A stretch of 64,000 nucleotides of DNA, taken from positions 4,010,143-4,074,142 of the forward strand of contig NC_045138.2 in assembly GCF_008831285.2 (NCBI RefSeq), written 5' to 3'. Every line of letters begins with the position of its first letter. Position 1 is the stretch's first letter. A program made the translations under genes and the position numbers. Below, piece after piece: positions 10,277 through 21,306 of this stretch. The notes beneath the pieces were generated by a model. It did not search any database and was not told the DNA's origin. It saw nothing but the letters and a program-made list of their open reading frames with translations. The stretch is from Nymphaea colorata (Eukaryota > Streptophyta > Magnoliopsida > Nymphaeales > Nymphaeaceae).

Positions 10277-10519
10277 TGCATCCCAAAATTTTCATTGGTT
10301 TTGGAGTGCTCCAGAAAAATGAGGTTTTTGTTTTGAAAGAGGAAAGAAAGGGACTCGCCCGTCGGCACGAGGATCGACCGTTCCCGGCACCTTTACCAGG
10401 GATAATCAACCCAAGGACTATGTTTATCATTGATGCATTTCGTTTTAACTTAAACATCTTTTTGATTCTATATGCGGTGTAGAAAATATTGAAAGTTTGA
10501 AGTTTCAAACTTTTGAAAA
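10277..10519 (-). mobile_element. LTR C: 3'-end fragment of the Tat-type LTR
   Basis: It matches the last 240 bases of LTR A and B, ending in TGCATCCC (+ strand) at 10277. At about 10515-10519 it switches, within a GAAAA shared by both sequences, into internal leader sequence (matching 16833 onward). The join therefore looks like a deletion at a short microhomology. Confidence 0.82.
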
Positions 10520-11609
10520 TAGAAGGAATTATGAGCAATTTTATCAGTTGTGAAGAATATTAACTTTGAAAGGATTGGACCTCTAGTAGAGTAAAATAAT
10601 AACATGATGTTTGATTCATATGGATCCAATAAATGGAAACCACGTGTCTGACAATTGAAGATGGAGTATAATTGAGTAAAGCAAATATTGATATTCAATT
10701 TGGAATAAATGATAGTTCAATGAAATAAGGAGAAAGAAATGGGTGTTGAGGCCAAAATAATTATGCATGACTCGAGTCAAATAAAGTTAGTAATTGAACT
10801 AATAGATGAGTCATATACTTGATAATAGGAGATTTAAACAAATAAAGGATTGACAAGATATAGATTTTGAAGCAATTCTAAAAAAAGATTTGCCAAGAAA
10901 TAATTGATGATCCAATGAAAATGTGGAAGAAGTAAAATATGAGGGAAGATATCCCGTAAGTATTGAAGCTTGGAAAAATGTTGGCTAAAATGAGGGCAAA
11001 AGACTGTCTCACCCAAGTCAAGCAAAGATTGGTAATTGAGCCAATTACTGGCTATCATGTTTAAAAATATGAAGTTGGACAAATGAATAGACGAGAGATT
11101 GAAAATGTAGATCTTGAAGTGATAAAAAAAAAAACGGATGACAATATTTAAAAAATCAATGTCATTAAGGTGGTAGGGTTAAGGCATGAGCTTATGGTGT
11201 GATCATGTTGAAGATTATATAGAGAAGGTCGAAGAAGACATTGATTTAAATAAAAAAAAAATGGAATGTAAAATTATTCAGTTGATCAAAGATTGTATGA
11301 AAGACAAACATGCAATCATCATACAATGATAAACATCCAACATTTTTGAAAGTCACCTTTATCATGCATATATTTGGAAAAGGAGCATAGGACCCTAATA
11401 GAATTGAGTTTGATTGAGTATAATTATTTCATATAAGATATGTCAATATACCTTAGCCAAGAGGCTTAGTACGAGCATAGACTTCTTCATTTGGCAACTA
11501 CGGGTAAGGTTTATCAACTTCTTCTTGGACACTCGTCGATATACCATAAATTACCACACATGGTACTAACGAGGCGGATTTCCCGCCCAAGGTGTGGTCT
11601 AGTTATAAA

Positions 11610-11641
11610 GCTTAGTCTTGTGCTACCGCCTAAGACTAAGC
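11610..11641 (-). other. Conserved perfect 10-bp stem-loop in the leader (unit 2)
   Basis: GCTTAGTCTT and AAGACTAAGC flank a 12-base loop. Stem and loop are identical in unit 1 (17926-17957). It lies about 390 bases inside the PBS on the element's own strand. A role in packaging or dimerisation is only a guess. Confidence 0.65.
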
Positions 11642-12005
11642 CTGCCAACATGATGATCGGGATAAAATAGGTATGAGAAATTTTAAAATATGAGAAATCA
11701 TGTAAAATGAGTTGTCTCTAATGCAATGTTGCCTAAGATGATGATTAAAATAAGAAGAAGAACAAACATTGTTTTCAAACAACTCTTAAAATAAGGAGGG
11801 TTGTATTTGATACTAAATCTAGGTGAACATGATTGATCCTCGTCAATTAGTCTTATGTGCAAGAAAACAAACACAATCACCAAGCAATGCAATGAAGTGC
11901 AAATGGGGTCAATGTCAAAATAGGGGACATGCTTTATCATTGGCAATATGTGGGATGTTCAAGATAGTAAAAATGCATCAATTATAATCATAGCCAAACG
12001 ATGAC

Positions 12006-12025
12006 GGGTCTCATCACGGTCGCCA
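12006..12025 (-). other. Primer binding site, LTR B unit
   Basis: On the minus strand TGGCGACCGTGATGAGACCC starts six bases after the LTR end. TGGCGAC-type PBSs are used by Tat/Ogre elements, by my recollection with a tRNA-Arg primer. The tRNA identity was not checked. Confidence 0.7.
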
Positions 12026-12031
12026 TCTGTT

Positions 12032-15000
12032 TGCATCCTAAAATTTTCATTGGTTTTGGAGTGCTCCAGAAAAATGAGGCTTTTGTTTTGAAAGAGGAAA
12101 GAAAGAGACTCACCCGTCGGTACGAGGATCGACCGTTCCCGGCACCTTTACCGGGGGTAATCAACCCAAGAACTATGTTTATCATTGATGCATTTCGTTT
12201 TAACTTAAACATCTTTTTTATTCTATATGCGGTGTAGAAAATATTGAAAGTTTGAAGTTTCAAACTTTTGAAAAGGTTCTTGAAGAATTGCTTGAAAATG
12301 TGAAATGTTTTGAGGAAAAAGTGGAACTAGTAAATATCATTTGAAAAACTTGTGAAATTATTTTGAAATCACTTTAGTGTTCTCTTAAGACTTTAAGTAG
12401 GTTTGAGATTTTGCTCTAATTCGGTTACCACCTAGCTAGAGCTCCATCCCTTCTTGCTTAAGTTCTTTTAGAGAAGTAATTGTGATCATAAGTGAAATAA
12501 AGTGGGTGAGAATGCATAGATGCATTTACCCTATATGATTGAAAGAATGTAAAACATTCCTACCACAACATTCATCTAAAGTCATTCCTACCACAACATA
12601 CATCTAATCGTTGTTATAATTATTGTATATAAGAAGAAAAAGTTTTTGAAAAGGGATAGAGATTGTAGACAATCAAGCATGATTCCAATATTGGGTCATT
12701 ACTTGGTTTGTGGTCTTATTGAAGTTGGTAAATAGAAAGTTCGTGAGAGGAGAATGTTAAAAAGAATACAAGAGATAAAATACTCTTACGAAAAGAAAGA
12801 GAGAGAGATATCGAAAGACATGTATACATACCATCACATATACACATATATGAAAGCTTAAGGAAAAGAGATGTATTGATTCGAATAGAAAGGGAGATTT
12901 TAGAGGAAAAGAAAAATATCATACGCATATATGGGTATGAGAAATTTTAATAGAAAAGATATGTTTTGGAAAGAGGAATAAATATTTGAAAGAGAGGAAA
13001 TGGAGCATATGTACATATGTATTCATGCACATATGAAAATTTATAAAATGGAAAGTAAAAGCATAGAGAGAGAAAGATGGGGGGTTATCATGTTGATATA
13101 GATGTATATAACATGTGTATACATCTATACCTTTACAAGATTAGAAATCAAGGAACAACTTAAAATTACCAACTTTATGTTTAATGTGGGCCGGAGGGGA
13201 GCTTGGATTCATGCAAGAGTCTAAGCTAAGTCCCTAAGGCCATGTTAGAAGGTTTCTTTTGAAAATGTTTTGGAAAATATAATTTATATAAGCATAGAAT
13301 GTTATTATTTGGTTTGCCACAAGAGATATATTTCTTCGACCGTTGGGTATGGAAGAAAACAAATCATACAATAAGATGCTCATTATGGTTCTAAATGAGA
13401 TGATTAAAAGGAAACTAACGCGAAATGTCATGCAAATGCATATTAACATGTACATATTCGTGAGGGTTTTCTCGGGTTGGACAAGTCACAACCTCAAAAA
13501 TCAATATAAAGATAAAGAATCCCCAAACCACACTCTTATTCTCACCATACATTCACATATAGACGAAAAACCAAACAACTATGCACGGGTGATACATGGA
13601 CAATATTCAAGAAAGAAAAAAAAGAGAGAGAGAAAGAGAGGATGATAGGAAGAGAAAGATTCAACTAGGAAGGAGGGCATAATATTACTATGAAATAAAT
13701 GATCATCTCATCTTTCCATACTCCCGGTGCACTTAAGCATAGCCTCTTGTCTCTAAGAAGAGATTGAGTGCTATCTCCTTTGGCCATGTGGAGATAAAGA
13801 TAAGAAGAAAATGAAGAAAGGAAGACAATGCTACACTCAATAAAAGGAAAAACGTGATTCAATTATGAAATGAAAGATTATCTCATCTTTCCATGCTCGC
13901 GGTGCACTTGAGCATAGCCTCTTGTCTCTAAAAAGAGGTTAAGTGCTATCTCCTTTGGCCATGGGGAGATGCAGAACAGAGGAAAATGAAGAAAGAAAGA
14001 GATGAGATATTGATTACATACCTCTAATGAGAATAGCTTTTGGAAAAATGAACACCCTAAATTGAAGATCCCCTTGAGTGAATCTCCTAGATGATGCCTA
14101 CAAGAGGGTTGTGGCTTGCCCCAAGTTGAAGAGGAGTGAAAAGAGGAAGAGGGACAGAGAAAGAGCTCAAAAAAAACCCTAAGTTTTCAAGTGATAATAC
14201 TCTATGGTTTCTTCCAAGGCCAACTCTTGCCCAAAAGAGGGGAAGTGAGAGGTATTTATAGAGGATTTTGGAGCCAAAACCCAAAATTTGAATTTTTTGA
14301 CTCAAAAAGACTAAAATCACCCTATAAAAGGAGGTTTTTGGTCAAAAGGAGTGGCAAATCGGTCTTAGTTACCCAAAAAGACTAAAATCACCCTTTAAAA
14401 GGAGGTTTTTGGTCAAAATGAGGGGCAAATCGGTCTTGTTTGCCCAAAAAGACTAAAATCACCCTCTAAAAGGAGATTTTTGTTCAAAAGGAGGGACAAA
14501 TCGGTCTTGTTTACCCCAAAAGACTAAAATCACCCTCTAAAAGGAGGTTTTTTGTCAAAAGGAGGGGAAAATCGGTTTTGTTTGTCCAAAAAGACTAAAA
14601 TCACCCTCTAAAAAGAGGTTTTTGGTCAAAAGGATGGGTAAATCGGTCTTGTTTGCCCAAAAAGACTAAAATCACCCTCTAAAAGGAGGTTTTTGGTCAA
14701 AATGAGAGGGGCAAATTGGTCTTGTTTATCCAAAAAGACTAAAATCACTCTCTAAAAGGAGGTTTTTAGTTAAAAGGAGGGGCAAATCAGTCTTGTTTAC
14801 CCAAAAAGACTAAAATCACCCTCTGAAAGGTGGTTTTTGGTAAAAAAGAGGGGCAAATCGGTTTTGTTTGCCCCAAAAGTCTAAAATCACCTTCTAAAAG
14901 GAGGTTTTTGGTCAAAAGGAGGAGCAAATCGGTCTTAAATGCTTGATTTGGATATGAACTTGGGTTTTGGATCTAAACTTGGATTTAAAATTTATTTTAA

Positions 15001-15059
15001 AAATAATAGACCCAAAATTTTAATACCCCCCCTTTTTTGAAAAAATTGTGGTGATTACA
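12032..15059 (-). mobile_element. LTR B of the Tat-type array
   Basis: On the minus strand it begins TGTAATCACC behind a polypurine tract (15060-15072) and ends GATGCA at 12032; length 3028 bp. It has a U3 minisatellite at 14295-14945 (nine ATTTTAGTC cores), a TATA box at 14253-14260, an AGGTATGT donor-like motif at 14016-14023 and two 80-bp GGAGATAGC units. It serves both as 3' LTR of unit 1 and 5' LTR of unit 2. Confidence 0.87.
14295..14945 (-). repeat. U3 minisatellite of LTR B, nine 70-bp units
   Basis: On the + strand, units read GACTAAAATCACCCTCTAAA, then AGGAGGTTTTTGGTC and GGGGCAAATCGGTCTTG. Same family as 4740-5240 and 20620-21185, with a different copy number. Confidence 0.88.
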
Positions 15060-15072
15060 GATGCCCCTCTTT
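15060..15072 (-). other. Polypurine tract before LTR B
   Basis: On the minus strand AAAGAGGGGCATC sits directly before LTR B, identical to 4514-4526 of the pol-bearing relative. Confidence 0.75.
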
Positions 15073-15149
15073 GTTACTGAGCCGGTGCTAACCGTGCTTA
15101 GTGACAAAAATAAGCACCACAAATTTTTCAGACAAAACATTTTTGGAGA

Positions 15150-15540
15150 GATGTTTCAGGCTTAACCCCTTACATGAATGAGTTGTTTGAGCTTATATTG
15201 TAGGTTTAACCCCTTGCCTGCATGGGTTTGCCAATATTGAATTCAAGTTTAACCCCCTTGAAATGGGTTGCCTTGGCTCGCATTGCAAATTTAAACCCTT
15301 ACCTGTGTGCATTGCGTTAGCTTGCAGGTCCAACCGCTTACCTTTGGGCTGCGTTGACTTGTAGTGCAGGTTTAACCCCTTTACCTGCGTGGGTTGCTTT
15401 AGCTTGCAGTGCAGGTTTAACTCCTTTACCTGCGTGGGTTGCTTTGGCGTGCATTACAGGTTTAACCCATTGCCTGCATGGGTTGCTTTTTTGTCCATAA
15501 TTTCAGGTTTTACCCCTTTCCTGAATGGGTTGCTCTATAA
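15150..15540 (-). repeat. 3' UTR minisatellite of the non-autonomous element
   Basis: About eight imperfect units of roughly 45 bp with GTTTAACCCCTTTACCTGC and GTGGGTTGC (+ strand). Same family and same place as 4131-4440, which ties the gag/pol-less element to the Tat-type element. Confidence 0.85.
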
Positions 15541-17925
15541 CAAGTGGCAATGCCGGGAAAGAACCCTCATCACCTCGAATGCCTTTGTTGAAACGGAGGA
15601 TGAGACCCTATTGCTCCAACATTGGTTGTGACAAGAAGTCTTCTTATCACTTCGAGTGCCTTTTGGTGAAATTTTTGTTTTCACCCAAGACTTGATTTTG
15701 AACTTGTTGAAATTCCCCAAACTAACGTTTGGGTTGAGCTTGCTTCGAAAAAGCCCCTAGCCAAACGGCCAAGTTGCGCGTGCTCCATAAAATTCCCTTG
15801 TCTAGCGACATGGTTGAGCTAGCTTTAGAAAGCTCCGAGCCTAACGGCCGGATTACGCTTGATCAAATCTTTAGTTTAACAACTGAATTGATTTGATTGG
15901 GATATGATCCATTTTCTATGGACAATGATGATTGTGTATGAAAATATTTATTGCAAAAGCAATTTGGAACTGTCTCAAAATAATAAAAATACCCCAGTAG
16001 TAGGAATTTGCCATGATTGTTAAAGGAGAGAATGCTATGTTGAATATTGAGACTGAGACGAAGGAAGTAATAGAAATTGCCTCAATCAAATAAGGTATGA
16101 GCAAAATTATATAAAGGAAATTGATACAGTTTCCACTAACAGGAAAATGAGGGTCCAAGGTAATGACATATATATGAACTTTGGTATGCAAGAATTTATG
16201 TTTTGTCTCTGAGGTAAAGAAATTGAGACAAAGCTTGTAGGAGAAAAATTTGTTATAAGAATATGATTGGTAGATGGTAATTCTCATGGCGAGATATCTA
16301 GTCAGCAAAACAGAGAATCTTAATTTTGCAATGATTAAATCAAGAGTAGAGTATGAATATATGAGGTTTGACTCAAGAAGATATAGATTGAACCACTGTG
16401 AATGAATGAGTCAAAAATTAGATGTCCAATGATTGAAAATATAATATATCGGAGCATTAGCAAAAATCTTGGAATAATTGATGGCCCAATAAAATCATGG
16501 AAGTAGTAAAATGGGAAGAAAGACATTCCATATGTATTGAAGCAAAAAAATTATTGAGCAAAATATAAGTGAGAAAACAATTAATGTATGGCCCGAGTCA
16601 AGCACGTGTTGATCTCGGACTGAGCTTGAGGCGGAGAAAATAATGGAAATTGCCTCAAATGTATAAAAAGTGATATGTAAGGATATGTAAGGTAAAAGGT
16701 AATATCACGTGTCTGCACTTGGATATGAAAGAATTTTGACACGTAATTGGGACAAAACTTGAAAGAAATTTGTTGTAAAAATATGATCGAAAAATAGTGA
16801 TTTTCATAACAAGATAAGAAGTTGATAATATAGGAAAATAGAAGGAATTATGAGCAATTTTATCAGTTGTGAAGAATATTAACTTTGAAAGGATTGGACC
16901 TCTAGTAGAGTAAAATAATAACATGATGTTTGATTCATATGGATCCAATAAATGGAAACCACGTGTCTGACAATTGAAGATGGAGTATAATTGAGTAAAG
17001 CAAATATTGATATTCAATTTGGAATAAATGATAGTTCAATGAAATAAGGAGAAAGATATGGGTGTTGAGGCCAAAATAATTATGCATGACTCGAGTCAAA
17101 TAAAGTTAGTAATTGAACTAATAGATGAGTCATATACTTGATAATAGGAGATTTAAACAAATAAGGGATTGACAAGATATAGATTTTGAAGCAATTCTAA
17201 AAAAAGATTTGCCAAGAAATAATTGATGATCCAATGAAATTGTGGAAGAAGTAAAATATGAGGGAAGATATCCCGTAAGTATTGAAGCTTGGAAAAATGT
17301 TGGCTAAAATGAGGGCAAAAGACTGTCTCACCCAAGTCAAGCAAAGATTGGTAATTGAGCCAATTACTGGCTATCATGTTTAAAAATATGAAGTTGGACA
17401 AATGAATAGACGAGAGATTGAAAATGTAGATCTTGAAGTGATAAAAAAAAAACAGATGACAATATTTGAAAAATCAATGTCATTTAGGTGGTAGGGTTAA
17501 GACATGAGCTTATGGTGTGATGATGTTGAAGATTATATAGAGATGATCGAAGAAGACATTGATTTAAATAAAAAAAATGGAATGTAAGATTATTCAATTG
17601 ATCAAAGATTGTATGAAAGACAAACATGCAATCATCATACAATGATAAACATCCAACATTTTTGAAAGTCACATTTATCATGCATATATTTAGAAAAGGA
17701 GCATAGGACCCTAATTGAATTGGGTTTGATTGAGTATAATTATTTCATATAAGATATGCCAATATACCTTAGCCAAGAGGCTTAGTACGAGCATAGACTT
17801 CTTCATTTCGCAACTAAGGGTAAGGTTTATCAACTTCTTCTTGGACACTCGTCGATATACCACAAATTACCACTCATGGTACTAACGAGGGGGCTTTCCC
17901 GCCCAAGGTGTGGTCTAGTTATAAA

Positions 17926-17957
17926 GCTTAGTCTTGTGCTACCGCCTAAGACTAAGC
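17926..17957 (-). other. Conserved perfect 10-bp stem-loop in the leader (unit 1)
   Basis: The same stem (GCTTAGTCTT / AAGACTAAGC) and 12-base loop as at 11610-11641. It sits in a block much richer in G+C than the leader around it. Confidence 0.65.
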
Positions 17958-18321
17958 CGGCCAACATGATGACCGAGACAAAATAGGTATGAGAAATTTT
18001 AAAATATGAGAAATCATGTAAAATGAGTTGACTCTAATGCAATGTTGTCTAAGATGATGATTAAAATAAGAAGAAAAACAAACATTGTCTTCAAACAACT
18101 CTTAAATTAAGGAGGGTTGTATTTGATACTAAATCTAGGTGAACATGATTGATCCTCGTCAATTAGTCTTATGTGCAAGAAAACAAACATAATCACCAAG
18201 CAATGCAATGAAGTGCCAATGGGGTCAATGTCAAAATAGGGGACATGCTTTATCATTGGCAATATGTGAGATGTTCAAGATAGTAAAAATGCATCAATTA
18301 TAATCATAGTCAAACGATGAC

Positions 18322-18341
18322 GGGTCCCATCACGGTCGCCA
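18322..18341 (-). other. Primer binding site, LTR A unit
   Basis: TGGCGACCGTGATGGGACCC on the minus strand, six bases inside LTR A. It differs by one base from the site at 12006-12025. Confidence 0.7.
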
Positions 18342-18347
18342 TCTGTT

Positions 18348-21306
18348 TGCATCCTAAAATTTTCATTGGTTTTGGAGTGCTCCAGAAAAATGAGGTTTTT
18401 TTTTTTAAAGAGGAAAGAAAGGGACTTGTCCGTCGGTACGAGGATCGACCATTCCCGGCACCTTTACTGGGGGTAATCAACCAAAGGACTATGTTTATCA
18501 TTGATGCATTTCGTTTTAACTTAAACATCTTTTTGATTCTATATGCGGTATAAAAAATATTGAAAGTTTGAAGTTTCAAACTTTTGAAAAGGTTCTTGAA
18601 GAATTGCTTGAAAATGTGAAATGTTTTGAGGAAAAAGTGGAACTAGTAAATATCATTTGAAAAACTTGTGAAATTATTTTGAAATCACTTTAGTGTTCTC
18701 TTAAGACTTTAAGTAGGTTTGAGATTTTGCTCTAATTCGGTTACCACCTAGCTAGAGCTCCATCCCTTCTTGCTTAAGTTCTTTTAGAGAAGTGATTGTG
18801 ATCATAAGTGAAATAAAGTGGGTGAGAATGCATAGATGCATTTACCCTATATGATTGAAAGAATGTAAAACATTCCTACCACAACATTCATCTAAAGTCA
18901 TTCCTACCACAACATACATCTAATCGTTGTTATAATTATTGTATATAAGAAGAAAAAGTTTTGAAAAGGGATAGAGATTGTAGACAATCAAGCATGATTC
19001 CAATATTGGGTCATTACTTGGTTTGTGGTCTTATTGAAGTTGGTAAATAGAAAGTTCGTGAGAGGAGAATGTTAAAAAGAATACAAGAGATAAAATACTC
19101 TTACGAAAAGAAAGAGAGAGAGATATTGAAAGACATGCATACATGTATACATACCATCACATATACACATATATGAAAGCTTAAGGAAAAGAGATGTATT
19201 GATTCGAAGAAAAAGAGAGATTTTAAAGAAAAAGAAAAATATCATATGCATATATGGGTATGAGAAATTTTATAAGAAAAGGTATGTCTTGAAAAGAGGA
19301 ATAAATATTTGAAAGAGAGGAAATGGAGCATATTTACATACGTATTCATGCACATATGAAAATTTATAAAATGGAAAGTAAAAGCATAGAGAGAGAAAGA
19401 TGAGGGGTTATCATGTTGACATAGATGTATATAACATGCGTATACATCTATACCTTCACAAAATTAGAAATCAAGGAACAACTTAAAATTATCAACTTCA
19501 TGTTTAATGTGGGCCAGAAGGGAGCTTGGACTCATGCAAGAGTCTAAGCTAAGTCCCTAAGGCCATGTTAGAAGGTTTCTTTTGATAATATTTTGGAAAA
19601 TATAATTTATATAAGCATAGAATGTTATTATTTGGTTTGCCACAAGAGATACATTTCTTCGACCGTTGTGTTTGGAAGAAAACAAATCATACAATAAGAT
19701 GCTCATTATGGTTCTAAATAGGATGATTAAAAGGAAACTAACGCGAAATGTCATGCAAATGCATATTAACAAGTACATATTCGTGAGGGTTTTCCCGGGT
19801 TGGACAAGTTCCAACCTCAAAAATCAATATGAAGAAAAAGAATCTCCAAGCCACACTCTTATTCTCACCATACATTCATATATAGACGGAAAACCAAACA
19901 ACTATGCATGAGTGATACATAGACAATATTCAAGGAAGGAAAAAAAGAGAGAGAGAAAGAGAAAATGACAGGAAGAGAAAGATTCAACTAGGAAGGAGGA
20001 CATAATATAACTATGAAATAAATGATCATCTCATCTTTTCATACTCCCGGTGCACTTAAGCATTGCCTCTTGTCTCTAAAAAGAGATTGAGTGTTATCTC
20101 CTTTGGCCATGTGTGGATAAAGATGAGAAGAAAATGAAGAAAGAAATTCAATGCTACATTCAATAAAAGGAAAAACGTGATTCAATTATGAAATGAAAGA
20201 TTATCTCATCTTTCCATGCTCGCGGTGCACTTGAGCATAGCCTCTTGTCTTTAAAAAGATGTTAAGTGCTATCTCCTTTGGCCATGGGGAGATGAAAAAG
20301 ATAGGAAAATGAAGAAAGAAATAGATGAGATATTGATTACATACCTGTTGTGAGAATAACTTTTGGAAAAATGAACACCCTAAATTGAAGATCCCCTTGA
20401 GTGAAGCTCCAAGATGATGCCTCCAAGAGGGTTGTGGCTTCCCCAAGTTGGAGAGGAGTGAAAAGAGGAAGAGGGAGAGAGAAAGAGCTCAAAAAAAACC
20501 GTAAGTCTTCAAGTGATAATACTTTAGGGTTTCTCCCAAGGCCAAATCTTGCCCAACAGAGGCGAAGTGAGAGGTATTTATAGAGGATTTTGAAGTCAAA
20601 ACCTAAAATTTGAATTTTTTGACTCAAAAAGACTAAAATCACTCTATAAAAGAAGGTTTTTAGTCAAAAGGAGGAGCAAATCGGTTTTGTTTATCCAAAA
20701 AGACTAAAATCACCATTTAAAAGGAGGTTTTTTATCAAAAGGAGTGGCAAATCGGTCTTGTTTGCCCAAAAAGACTAAAATCACCCTCTAAAAGGATGTT
20801 TTTGGTCAAAATGAGAGGGAAATCGGTCTTGTTTACCCAAAAAGACTAAAATCACCCTTTAAAAGGAGGTTTTTGTTCAGAAGGAGGGGCAAATCGGTCT
20901 TGTTTACTCAAAAAGACTAAAATCACCCTCTAAAAAGAGGTTTTTGGTCAAAAGGAGGGGCAAATCGGTGTTGTTTGCCCAAAAGACTAAAATCTCCCTC
21001 TAAAAAGAGGTTTTTAGTAAAAAAGAAGGGTAAATTGGTCTTGTTTACCCAAAAAGACTAAAATCACCTTTTGAAAGGAGTTTTTTCGTCAAAAGGAGGG
21101 GCAAATCAGTCTTGTTTACCTAAAAAGACTAAAATCACCCTCTAAAAGGAGGTTTTTGGTCAAAAGGAAGGACAATTTGGTCTTAAATGATTGATTTGGA
21201 TTTGAATTTGGGTTTTGGATCTAAACTTGGATTTAAAATTTATTTTAAAAATAATAGACCCAAAATTTTAATACCCCCTTTTTTTGAAAAAATTGTGGTG
21301 ATTACA
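18348..21306 (-). mobile_element. LTR A (5' LTR) of the Tat-type array
   Basis: Length 2959 bp, minus strand, TGTAATCACC at 21306 down to GATGCA at 18348. U3 minisatellite at about 20620-21185 (eight units), TATA box at 20575-20582, AGGTATGT motif at 20339-20346, two 80-bp GGAGATAGC units. The sequence just outside (21307 on) is not a polypurine tract, which fits a 5' LTR. No convincing target duplication with the outer edge of LTR C was found. Confidence 0.86.

Larger units (their letters stand above)
10516..12031 (-). other. Internal leader of the non-autonomous element, second (shortened) unit
   Basis: AT-rich and non-coding. It repeats 16833-18347 at an offset of about 6320 bases with few differences. 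It contains the tRNA primer site at its minus-strand start and a conserved GC-richer block at 11455-11670 with a hairpin. Short ORFs inside are not conserved as proteins in any way I can judge. Confidence 0.8.
15541..18347 (-). other. Internal region of the non-autonomous element, unit 1
   Basis: Non-coding. 15720-15880 holds two diverged copies of an 80-bp unit (GGTTGAGCTTGC, CCTAGCCAAACGGCC). 15900-16830 is AT-rich and unique to this unit. From 16833 to 18347 it duplicates the leader at 10516-12031, including the hairpin and the PBS. No gag, protease or RT motif was found in any frame. Confidence 0.75.
10277..21306 (-). mobile_element. Composite minus-strand array of a gag/pol-less Tat-type element: LTR A, leader, LTR B, shortened leader, LTR C fragment
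   Basis: On the minus strand the order is LTR A (21306 to 18348), PBS, internal leader and 3' UTR (18347 to 15060), polypurine tract, LTR B (15059 to 12032), PBS, leader (12031 to about 10516), then the last 240 bases of a third LTR (about 10519 to 10277). No gag or pol similarity is seen in either internal part, so the element is non-autonomous (LARD-like) and would depend on a relative such as the one at 1-7805. The shared middle LTR suggests unequal recombination between copies followed by deletion. Confidence 0.82.

Noticed and set aside
13343-13645. 100-codon ORF in LTR B, with a similar one in LTR A (19666-19911)
   Set aside because: Both follow from nearly identical LTR DNA; the frame lengths differ and no domain is seen.
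14295-14945. Regular repeats that resemble a CRISPR array
   Set aside because: The units are about 70 bp with no unique spacers, lie in an LTR of a plant retrotransposon and vary gradually from unit to unit.
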